DNA of 64,000 nucleotides. Source: Sialis fuliginosa. Taxonomy: Eukaryota; Arthropoda; Insecta; Megaloptera; Sialidae. Below, in pieces: positions 45,553 to 57,100 of the stretch. The position numbers were made by a program, and so were the translations under genes. The stretch lies in NCBI GenBank assembly GCA_961205875.1, contig OY540822.1:13766501-13830500 (forward strand), read 5' to 3'. Position 1 is the first letter of the stretch. Each line of letters begins with the position of its first letter. The notes beneath the pieces are model-generated. The model did not search any database, was not told the DNA's origin, and saw nothing but the letters and a program-made list of their open reading frames with translations.

Positions 45553-46592
45553 CAGTGCCGGATTAACCATGTAGCAGGAGTAGCAAATGCTACGGGCCCC
45601 ACGTCTTTGAGGGCCCGCAGCTTTTCGGATAAATATCTCTTATTGGATTTACCATCTATCGTCCAAATCTACAGTAATTAATAATTTAATTTTAGGGTTT
45701 CCAATCTCGATTTGATTTAATCGAAAAATCGATTTTTAAAGCTCTGAACTTTGATTTTTAATCGATTTTTCTAAATTTGCCCACATTAAACGTCTCATTT
45801 GTTAATAAAATAAAGCCTATTTACCTCCTTTTTTTAGTTATTTAAAGCTTCCAAGGGGTAAAATGTCTAATAAATTGAATCAATTGCCTTTTTTTGGTCA
45901 TTGGTGATAACCGTCCAATTTATTAAAAAAATAGAGCCCACTGATATTTTTTCTGTACTAAAAAATCCACAGGGGGTGACACTCGCCTAATATACAGAAA
46001 ATAATCCTATTGACTTTTATTCGGGGAGGGAAGTACACCTATCCCCCGATTTACACAGTAGATACGTTCTGCACAAAACCGTGTAAACTGAAATCTCGGA
46101 TTTTGCTAAGTAAAATCGTGTTAAACGAAAAAAAAACCCAAAATGTGCATGATTCAGTAATTTATTTAAGTAAAACAAAAGTCAGACATCTTGGAAAACT
46201 CAAAATTGTTCTTAGTTCATAAAACAACAAACATATGAAAGTAATATAAGTAGATATTTAATTTATTTTACATTAGGAACAAAAAATGTGCTAACCACTT
46301 GTATTGTGAAATACATACGCACAGATTACAGGGATTCCCCTAAATGTATATTTTACAAGCCCGGGAATCCCCTGTTCTTTTCTTCAAGCAAATATGGAGT
46401 GGAATAAACATTTTTACTAGTTTTTTGAAAATTGTCAATTTATAAATCGTGTAAAACAAGTGCCGTGTAAATCGGGGGATAGGTGTACTATCGATTTCCG
46501 CCCTGGGAATCCCCCTCCCTCTAGTGAAGCTGCTGCCAATGGCCTCTTTATAACATTTGCTACAGACTCTGCGTTGGCTTAATCCGGTACTG
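45553..46592. mobile_element. hAT-like element with CATACAGC target duplication
   Basis: The 1,040-bp element has ends CAGTGCCGGATTAACC and GGCTTAATCCGGTACTG, with CATACAGC directly repeated outside (45545-45552, 46593-46600). Eight-base duplication fits hAT. No transposase ORF is visible, so it is nonautonomous or gutted. A different TA-target element (46036-46485) is nested inside it. Its left flank, about 45360-45460, is a fragment of an R1 hairpin arm. Confidence 0.8.
46036..46485. mobile_element. TA-target MITE nested in the hAT-like element
   Basis: Ends CACCTATCCCCCGATTTACA and TGTAAATCGGGGGATAGGTG, flanked by TA. It is 450 bp and non-coding. A diverged relative lies at 53689-54033. 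Confidence 0.75.
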
Positions 46593-47249
46593 CATACAGC
46601 GTTTACGTGAAGACGCCTACACACAAAGACGCCTTGGGAATCGAGTCTATTACCGTCAAAGGACACGAGTTGTACTTGCATTTGTCCGTCTTTTTTAAAG
46701 ATATCTTGATCTGCATAAATTCTTATATTATAAAAGTGAATATTTTATTTTTTTATTTGATGCACTGATCGTTAGGAGGGCGACGAAAAAAATCTCGTCC
46801 AGGGCTAAGGCCGGCTCTGATCTCCACAATTTCAAGTGGATGAAATTGTATTCATAAAACTGGAGAAAACGAATTTTAATTTCTCAATTTAAAAATTGTA
46901 ATTTTAATTATTCAAGGTGTTCATAAAATTAATTATCTTAATTAAATTTTTTTTAAATTAAAAATATATTTATATTAAACGATAATATAAACAGAAAACA
47001 CATTTGTATAAATATGTTGAAATAGTACAATTTGGAAGTAAAGGCTAAATTTAAATCGTTTAACGTTACGAATGATAGCGAATTATAGCAGTGCTTCCCA
47101 ATATGTGATATTATACGTAAACTTTTTTTTCAAGAGATACATATGCGATTAATTCTTTGATTCGAGAAAAATGTGTATCTAAAATTTAATACCTACTTAT
47201 TTAATGTACAGAAAAGTCAAATTATGAATTATTTATCTTAATTAAAATC

Positions 47250-49322
47250 CAGTGGCGAGGCGTGAAATTTTTAATAAGGGAAGCATCTTTTGTCAATCCT
47301 CCCCCTCCTATTACAAAAAAAAAACTATGAAACACATTAAATTCAAGCTTTTACTTTTTAAAATAAATTCTTATATATTTATATAGTAACTAAATGATTC
47401 TACGTCTTATTTTCTTGTATTTTAGTCGATATTTGTATGACGAGTTGAAGTTCACTGCAGGAAATATCACTAAAAAATTTTGAATTTTTGATTTCGTTAA
47501 AAGTATGTTTATTTATATTTTTTGCTCTTCAGCCAATTAACAACACACCAATTTTAATTTTGTTATAATTTATACATATATGTATTTTTAAATGGGAGCC
47601 AGGAGCCTGCAGACCCCAACTTTTATAACATGCCACTGTATCTAGTTAAAAGTTATGCTCGTTATAATAAAATTCTATGCATTATGAAGCGCATATTTTC
47701 CAATAATTGGTTTTTGATAAACTTTCAGTAACATACATAGTTTTTTTTTGTTGCATTATTATGTGTGGATACAAAATTCTTCAGCAGGTAACTTTCTATG
47801 GATATGCATACCAGTAATAAAAAGTTAGGATTATCATTAAAACTTTTTTAAACATTGTTAAAAAACATCTTATTCTATGTTATAAAAATACATCTGGTTT
47901 TCATTATATTTTCAATATAATTTATAAATTGATATACTCATTTGATTTAAATCACGTTTGTAATATACAAAATTTAGATTAAAGGAGCTTTAAATTGGTT
48001 GATAATATCGGGCATTAGTGTAATATATTTATTAATTATTATAGCATCTATTTTACATTGTGTCAAATTTTATAACTTTTGTGTGGTAGTACTTATCATT
48101 TTATATTCATTAGTAGGTAAGTGTCCATCACTGGGTGCCGATTACTGGAGAAAAATAATCAAAATAAAGGCTGTAATTTAAAAACAAACTATATTTGATT
48201 TAATATAGAGATACTTGTTTTATTAGTAACATGAGTTCATGAAAATTCAAAAAGGGAAAAGCATCTTTTGTCAATCCTCCCCCTCCTATTATAAAAAAAA
48301 CTACGAAACACATTAAATTCAAGCTTTTACTTTTTAAAATAAATTCTTATATATTTATATAGTAACTAAATGATTCTACGTCTTATTTTGTTGTATTTTA
48401 GTCGATATTTGTATGACGAGTTGAAGTTCACTGCAGGAAATTTCACTAAAAATTTTGAATTTTTGATTTCGTTAAAAGTATGTTTATTGTATAGAAAATG
48501 ACTTGAAAAGTTGAATGTTTCAAACCGCAGGTCTGTATCTTAAAACGTTCTCGAGATATAGCCTCTCAAAGTTTTAGTTTTTTCAAATTTTTGGAGAAAA
48601 AAGGCCATAACTTTTGAACGCGTGGTCGGAATTGATTTTAGTTGACGGATTTGAAATCAGCGTGTCAAAATCTATATAATGACATGTATAATACTTTAAA
48701 ATCTGACAAAAAAAATTTGGTCAAAAATCGACATTTTTTTAAGGTATACCCCTTTGAATTTTTTCGATTTTTCGCGAAAATTTTTTTTCCGAGTTTTAAG
48801 GTATTATACATGTCATTATATAGATTTTGACACGCTGATTCCAAATCCGTCAACTAAAATCAATTCTGACCACGCGTTCAAAAGTTAGAGCCTTTTTTCT
48901 CCAAAAATTTGAAAAAACTAAAACTTTGAGAGGCTATATCTCGAGAACGGTTTGAGATACAGACCTGCGGTTTGAAACAGACAACTTTTCACGTCATTTT
49001 CTATACAATAAACATACTTTTAACGAAATAAAAAATTCGAAATTTTTTAGTGAAATTTCCTGCAGTGAACTTTAACTCGTCATACAAATATCGTTTAAAA
49101 TTCAAGAAAATAAGACGTAGAGGTATTATAGTTTTATAATTGAGTGTGTAAATTAATATTAAATGCTTTTTTTTTATTAAAATGTTTGAGTTGCGCATAA
49201 AGATGAATATTCTGATAATATTTTTAAATTATTTATTAACTGAAAACACAGGTTTGCATTAATTTACCCATAAAGTAAGGGAAGCACTGCTTCCTTTGCT
49301 TCCATGGACGCTTCGCCACTAT
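47250..49322 (+). mobile_element. Composite R1 element with long hairpin
   Basis: It starts at CAGTGGCGAGGCGTGAAATT (47250) and ends near CATGGACGCTTCGCCACT (49322). Inside, the left arm of R1 (about 47280-47510) is directly repeated at 48260-48490. Between the copies is a filler plus R4 fragment shared with 43400-44170. From 48400 to 49110 two long inverted arms form a hairpin centred near 48747, as in the copy at 7.1-8.0 kb. No transposase is encoded. Whether it moved as one unit is unproven, since no clear target duplication is seen. Confidence 0.65.
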
Positions 49323-49800
49323 TTAAATCACTGATCTGACTAGATTGATTATAAATCAGAAACAATGAATGTAGTTGGAATCGCTAAGAACCAAAACAAA
49401 AAGTTGTGCGCATGTGTCGATGAAATTTCACGAAATTTAAATTTATCGTCATTGTTCATACTTTTTATAGATAAAATGAATTTATACAAAACACGAATAC
49501 CTATACTTTATTTTATTTGTCAAATCTTAATACAACAATTGAATAAAAAAACAGTAGGTGTATTTTACATTCAAGGAGTTCAGTTTTGCGTCTCACGCAT
49601 GCGTAAAACGAAAATAAGTTCTTAGGTTTCATAGGATTCCGTAATTTAGTCATATAATAATAAAGCGATAATAGATCATTGGTTAAAAATGTATACAGCA
49701 TCTCCTATCTATCTCACTACGTGCGATTTATGACTTTTGTGAATCCCTTGATTCATCCCATTCGTCCGCTATTATTCGCAATCGTTCGCTGATTCTCGAT
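49323..49800. other. Gene-free spacer before the Cdep-like gene
   Basis: No splice-supported exon. Composition becomes less AT-biased after about 49700, approaching the putative promoter. A TCAGTC initiator-like motif lies at 49822-49827 but lacks an accompanying TATA or downstream element. Confidence 0.35.
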
Positions 49801-49992
49801 GGCATTCGTTTCCACCATAGTTCAGTCACTGGGCGTGTACGATCGATGCAATATAACAACCATCTTTGTTAGATACATAGAAAGATAGATTTCCCCTTCT
49901 TTACTATAAAGAGAGATAGATCTTTTTCGTTATAATGTTATCTCTTTTTCGCGAAAAGTTTACTCTGTTCGTACTGTCGTACCTCTGTGGTC

Positions 49993-50028
49993 TATATAAA
50001 TAATTACAAATTTCATATTTTATCACTG
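49993..50028 (+). promoter_or_regulatory. Putative TATA/Inr core promoter of the Cdep-like gene
   Basis: TATATAAA at 49993-50000 is followed 32 bp later by TATCACTG (A at 50025), close to the arthropod initiator consensus and at standard TATA-to-start spacing. A good splice donor follows at 50186, consistent with a short noncoding first exon. Confidence 0.4.
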
Positions 50029-50185
50029 TGATTTCTGGTGATTGTGGTGGTTAGATGTTATTCATTTTCATTAATTACAATTAGTTTTATTTAACAAATG
50101 TTCAACATTCATAGTTCAGTACAAATAGCTATTAGTTAACCATTATATTTGTTGAATATAAATTAGTGGTTATAAAAAATAAAAC
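50025..50185 (+). other. Putative noncoding first exon of the Cdep-like gene
   Basis: It would start at the initiator and end at AAAAC|GTAAGT. Joining it to the acceptor at 51164 puts a TAA (50173-50175) in the frame of the FERM ORF, so translation would begin downstream, at 51176. It contains a short upstream ORF. No transcript evidence is available. Confidence 0.35.
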
Positions 50186-51175
50186 GTAAGTGCGATGTTT
50201 GTTTTTACTATTTTTATTGAAAATTCTAACACTGTTGTATTTAGCGAGTGTATCTGAACATAAATTAATTAAGCATTTGTGTTTAAATGCTATTTTTTAA
50301 CTCTTGTGATAAAACGAGCATGATATGACAGTGTAACTAATGACAGTTTCAAACCTATATCCATTGAATTGTTGACAGTAAGAAAATAAAAGAGTAAAAA
50401 ATACAGCACTAACTCTGAAGTCAAAATTCATCACTAAGGATGTTTGTATTATCTGTTTTCTGTTGATATGTTTCTTCGTACTATTTAAAGTATATCGATT
50501 GAGACATTCAAAAGTCATAGCGACTAGCATTATTCTGTCTCGTAATGTTTTTTTATTAATAATATTATATTAATAATATTTTATTAATGAAGCAGTTTTC
50601 AGTAAACAATTATTTGTGTTAATTATTCGAAAAACATGTTTGTATTCCATTTACTGTTTATGAAAACATTTTTTCTCTACCGATTGTTTTAATAGTATTA
50701 GTCGTTCTGGCTTCTTAACTGCTGATAATTAATAGCAGTTGTTATTAAGTATACATGTATATATATATTGATGTTTATGTATTTAAAATATAGAGCTGTT
50801 TTTTTTTTTAATTTTTTTACAATTTATATCTAGGAGGATGTACCTATCAAATTACACTGTCAGTCTTGTTTAATGCTGTTATTTACAAATTTTCAATTAA
50901 TATCGATGAAACTGAATTTTTGTATACTTTTGTTTTTGATAATGATAAGAACTTGGACAATTTTTTTGAATACACTAATTTAATTTTAAAAATATAATAT
51001 AGTTTTCATGGAATTATTGTTATAAGTACCTCTCTACATTAACAGAATTATTGATAGACATAAAAATACGATAAAACATTGCTAAAACAAGCTGAACATA
51101 AACAAATATATTTTACTGTAATAATTATAGTGTAGGTGGGTTTCAAAATTGATGTTTTTTTCAGATGTGGTCACG

Positions 51176-54100
51176 ATGTTGAGAACAGACAGCCAGCGTG
51201 CTCGCTCCACCGGAGAGCTATCGAGCGAACCGAGCAGTCACGCAATGCACCACTCGCACTCGACTCCGGCTGGAGTTGATGGAGGTATACGGACCCCACC
51301 GCCCACTCCAAAGAAAGCAGGCAAAATGCTCGCAGTCAAAGTCGTTCCGTTGCACGACAACTCGACGATATTTCAGATACAAGCCAAAGCGTTAGGTCGT
51401 GTTCTTTTTGACCAAGTCTGCAAGCAACTCAATCTGTTAGAAGCAGACTATTTCGGCCTTGAATACAAAGACTTGTCAGGGACAAGGGTAAAAATAATAC
51501 ATATTTGTCATGAAATAATTTACAGTACTTTTCTATTATGTTAACACCGGTCATACAGAAAAGAGCAATCTCATAATTTTTTAATATTTTATATTGTGGG
51601 AGGTTGTAAATAAAATAAAGTAGTAAATTGATTGCTCTTAGTTAAGACAATAATAAAAAATTCTAATCTAGTGCAGTGGCAAATCTGGAGATTATTTTAG
51701 ATGAAAATGTAGACTGAATCTTTACCATAACTGACTTTTTTTAACTATAGAAGGACCACATAATATAGTCTATGTTTGTACTTATTACATACGGTCTTGG
51801 CAAAATAGACAAGTATCTGATTTAGTACATAAACAGTAATAAAAACTGTATTGTGTTTGTTTCTATTTCAGTATTGGTTGGATCTTCAGAAGCCGCTGTC
51901 TCGTCAAGTCGGTCTGTCATTGGTAGAACCAGAACTATATTTTTGTGTTAAGTTTTACACGCCTGACCCTGGTCAATTAGAAGAAGAGTTTACTCGTTAT
52001 TTATTTTGCTTACAAGTAAAGCGCGATTTAGCAGAAGGTCACTTACACTGTAATGATAATACAGCCGCACTTCTTGCCAGTTATCTTGTACAAGGTGAGT
52101 TATTGATGGTTGATTTTTGAACTGAAACACTAACACATTAACTGTTTTCAGCTGAATGCGGTGATTATGCATCTGAAGATTACCCTGATCATACGTATTT
52201 ATCATCTTACAAGTTTGTGCCTCACCAAGACCATGAATTGGAATGCCGTATCATGGAAAATCATAAAAAACACATGTAAGTTGTAAACTAGGTATATAGT
52301 AAATACTTAAATTACTTTGAGGTTATTGAATAATTGTTATATCTTATATCTATTTACATCTGATTAGATCTGATAAGATATAAGACATATTCAATGAAGA
52401 CTGGCTAGATCTTTTATAATGAATATTGGTTATTTTTGTAGCGGCCAATCTCCTGCTGAAGCAGATTTAAATTTATTAGAGACTGCCCGCCGTTGTGAAC
52501 TGTACGGGATGAAAATGCATCCTGCTAAAGATCACGAAGGAGCAGCTTTGAATTTGGCTGTAGCTCACATGGGAATAGTTGTTTTTCAACATTACAGCAA
52601 AATAAATACGTTCTCGTGGGCTAAAATAAGGAAAATTTCATTCAAACGTAAAAGATTCCTTATCAAATTACATCCAGAAGGGCATGTAAGTAGTTTTTAT
52701 TTATCTTTATGTATAATAATAAATAACATCTATGTATTTTTATAGGGATATTACAAGGACTTAGTAGAATTCCTATTCGAAGGCCGAGATGAGTGCAAAA
52801 ACTTTTGGAAGAAATGCGTTGAACATCACGGATTCTTCAGATGTTCAGCGGTTAAAAATGTTTCTAGACATAAGACACGGGTATTATCAAGGGGCAGTTC
52901 ATTTAGGTAAATAATAAACCGTTTATTTTAAAACTATTTTTATTCATATCTAATGTTGCTATTACAGATACAGTGGGAAAACGCAAAAGCAAATTGTTGA
53001 ATTTGTTCGGGATAATTATGTAAAGAGAGAAACACATCATAGGTAAGTTTAAATAACATATTTTATATATTACAGAGAGTCAAATGTAATAAATAGATAC
53101 AATTTTTGGCCAAATGGTATAGAAAATATTTTATCCAGAAAAATTTTAATTTCATAACATTTAATATTTTTATTATGTTTGGTTTTACAAATCAAATAAT
53201 ATTTGAGTAGTCAAGGATTGTAGATATATATATTCATGTAAATAGTTTTGACTCTTTGTTTTTATGTACTATATGAAAAAATGTTTACGTAAGTCCACGG
53301 TTCTTTATACAATTATAATTTACAGGTATGATGGACAATAAACATTTTTTTATACGCATTTGTAGTTTTAGTAGGTACTTAGTTAAACCTGCGCAAAATG
53401 GAAGGAGGAATGTTTACAAAATTGATTCAAGGGTAGCAGGTAAATACTTCAGTGTTAGAGAAGGTTTTTCAGCTAATTCAATAATAATATTAACAATAAT
53501 TATAGTGATATTAAGCGATTTTAACACATAACATAAAAATCTTTACAATAATGTTAATGAATATAATAATTGGAGTTGGTTAAGGTGATCAGAATTATAT
53601 GAATTCAGATTTCTAGTTTGGTCAGATATATACAGTATGTGCGAAAAAAACGCTACCAGCAAAACTTAATAACAAAATTACACATATACATCTATCTTTC
53701 GATTTACACGGTTTCTGTTTTGCCATAGCTGTGCGCATTTCTTAGATGTGTTTATGATACATCTATGTCTCTTCCCTAAAACGAAGAACAATATGTATAC
53801 ACATTTATTGTCAGTGTCCCAAAATCTTCTCTGTTAACCACTCGTTGCTAAACTTAAGCAACGTTATTATAAGTTTGCTATTTATTAAATTTCAATAAAT
53901 ATTTAGTTTTACGTAATTCTTTCATTTTTCTAAAAAACGAGAACTTGTCCCTTTAATATCCATATATTTATTAGTCTCGATTTACATGATGATTTTATGA
54001 AACCTATCTACTGTGTAAATCAAGAGATGAGTGTACTTGTTGCTTCAAAGTTAATAACTCATCCAGTCCCCTTCATCAGCAATAATTACCTAGCATACAT

Positions 54101-57100
54101 TCTAGTTATTTAATAGCGTAATCTTGAGGTAATGATCTCTGTATTAATTTAATTTGTTGCACTGGCTTCATTATTTCTTTCCGCAACATACAACCAGATA
54201 TTCCAATACTTCCACGTCGTTTTCTTCTATGTGGTACACAGATGACTTCGATGTTTTGGGTTGTCTTGTAGTTTCCACAGATCGTTTTGCATTGTAAATC
54301 ACTTTTTGGGATAGCAACAACGCTATCTCATAAATTTCAACTATTCTCTCAGTGTTTAAAGAATCGGTAAACATGTGTAAAGTTCCAAATCCTTGCGTAG
54401 AGCTGGAATATGTTCATTTGCCACGGCAAATTAAATTATTACTACAAAGTATCTTAGGGGATGAGTTCCTCTACTTGCTCCTGTTGGAATTTCCTATCTA
54501 ACAGTTACCAAGTAAAAGTTTTGCTGGTCACGCTTTTTTATGCAGACTGTATATGCCTGGACATATCAACTACTATCAATTTTTTATATATAATTTTGTG
54601 TTACGTCTTTTTTTTATACATAAGTTAAATAGTGTGTAATTTTAAATATTATATAAATTATTTGTATCTAAACTTTATTTTTAATATATCAGGTGGTCTA
54701 TTTAAATTGAGACAAGCAAATATCTTGAAAACTACGGATTTTCAGAAAAAATATTTGGTACAAAAGTTTCAGGGTTAGGAGGGGGGAAACCAATAGAGGT
54801 AACTTTTTTAACCTTGAGTGAAGGTTTCATGGTCATTTTGAGGTCAACTTCATTTTTTAAATCGGATTCTACTTATTTTTTTGCAGATTCATTTTCTTCA
54901 GAAAAAAAAAACTTTTGTCTAAAAAGTTCTTTCAAAAACCTCAATTTTATTTTTTACATTATATTTATTCATAAACTTCTAAGAGAATAATTTCAGATTT
55001 TTTTAACCAAATTGAGATTTTGGAAAAAACTTTACAGTCAAAAGTTGTTTCTTTTTATTCTGTAGAAAACAAATCTGTAAAAAAATTAGTATTCCATTAA
55101 AAAATATATGTCTACCTCAGAATGATCTTGAAACCTTCACTCAAGTTAAAAACTTACCTCCATGGGTTTCCCCTCTCTTAACCCTGATATTTTGTAACAA
55201 ACATTTTCACTAAAAAACCTTAGTTTTTGACATATGTACTTGTCTCAATTTAAATGGACCAACTGGTTTAGGGTCTCCTGGTTAATTTGATTTCAAAAAT
55301 TAATTTCGATTAGAAAAAGTTATGCAATGTGGACATTTAAAAACGAATCAATATTTTTTTGTCAACGTAATTAGATATTTTCCTATTTTGTGTTGTATTT
55401 AATTGAAAATCACACTTAAAAAGTCTCTGGAAATGTTGTAAAAATTGCAGTAACAAATAATCTGGTCACATTAACCTTGGCCATGTTAATGTTAACTGAC
55501 ACACATATTAAACGTGTGTTGATGTGCTTATCACTCCTCGTTCTGTTTGCGCAGGTCAGCGTCTTTCCGCCGCTCAGCCCCTTCTAGCAAGGCCAACGTT
55601 CACACGAAGGTCGTTGGCAACAGCATTTCCGCGCACCCTCTGCTGCCGCTTGCAGATCCCTCGCTCGGTAGGTGTATAATATACATCGTTGTTTCTTTAT
55701 ATATGTAACCTTCCAGCCTAGCATGATGGCAACCTTTAATTCAAGGGACGGAAACTTATTTATTTTGTAGATGTAATTTTCCCACCCCTGATTTAAACTT
55801 TACCCTAACTCTGTCTTGAAGGTAAGTCAGATTTACCCTTCAGTTTAAGTACATAGAAAATTGTTTATCCAGGTACTTTTAAATATGAAATTAACTTTGG
55901 TAAACAATAGTCTAATGCAGGGGCGGCCAACTAATTTTGTGCTGTGATCTACTTTTTCTTGAAAATGTGAATTACCATCAAAGCTGTCACAAGTACTCAG
56001 TGAAAGTACTTGAAGTACGAGTATTAAGTATTAATTTTTGCTATTTTCAAATGTACTTGTTGTAAGTACTTGTTAGCCGCACCTGATCTGATTTATGTTT
56101 TCATATATTAATATGTTTAAAATGTGACACAACCTATCATTTTTATTAGATCTTAGAATTGTTAAAAAAATTAGAATTTGAAAATACCAGTAAGCAGTAT
56201 TGTATAAAAACCGGTTTTTGAATTTTTAGAAAAGAAAACAAACAAATATAATTAAAACAGTAAAAAAATATTTATACATTTTTATATACTCCATAAAAAA
56301 ATTTAAACTGTAAATAATATTAGTCATTTAGTATTTTTTTTTCAGGAAATATGATTTCAAAAAACATTATGTTCACTAAACAGTTACATATTAATATTAA
56401 TTGTAATTTTTTCAAACCGGTTTTTGAATTTTAGAAATTTATCTTTTTAAATCTTTGCACACTGAACTTTTTAAATTTTTATCTTGGATATTGTATTCTC
56501 TTACAGTAGCAATTTTCGGATTTTTTGTTGTTAATGGATTTGTTATACAGAATAAAAAAGTAAAGAACGTTGATTCTATAGCTTAAAATATTAAAAAACA
56601 TTGGTGAATTTTTTGCCAGAATTTTTGATAAAGTTCAATACTTTTTTTAGACATTCTGTATACATATAGCAATTCCGTAATAATTGTTCTACACAATTCA
56701 TATTTATTTATTTGATTGGATATTAATATCTACAAAATATTATATTTTCTTAAATTCACAATTTATTCGGTAGCATATAGGTAATAACTTTAAATTCACG
56801 TGATAAATTAACTTACAGCGCCATACTAAAAAAAGTTGAAAAGTCTAAATATATATTTTTTTATTAAAGGATGATTTTATAAATTTAAGTAATACAACTA
56901 TTAAATTTAAGAAAAAAAAGGAATTACAATTTGGTGTATTTTGTGTTTATTTGCTTTGTGGTTATTATAAATACTATGCCTATGACTAAAACCACTAGAT
57001 AATGTAAGGAACTAAGAAAAATGAGAGAATGTGTGATATTTATAATGTTGTGTATACGTGCCGATGGAAATGTAAAATGTTGAAGTGTTAAATGCGTGTG

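Larger units (their letters stand above)
53043..55554 (+). other. Cdep-like intron between the FA-domain exons
   Basis: A 2.5-kb intron (AG|GTAAGT to GCGCAG|GTCAGC) carrying three transposons, listed separately. No further exon is required: phases of the bordering exons match. Confidence 0.75.

Noticed and set aside
46340-46681. 113-codon minus-strand ORF spanning the hAT-like element's right end
   Set aside because: It crosses the termini of two nested transposons and has no homology I recognise; it is chance.
49365-49625. 86-codon ORF before the Cdep-like gene
   Set aside because: No homology, AT-driven composition, no splice or promoter context. It could be noncoding flank; not called.
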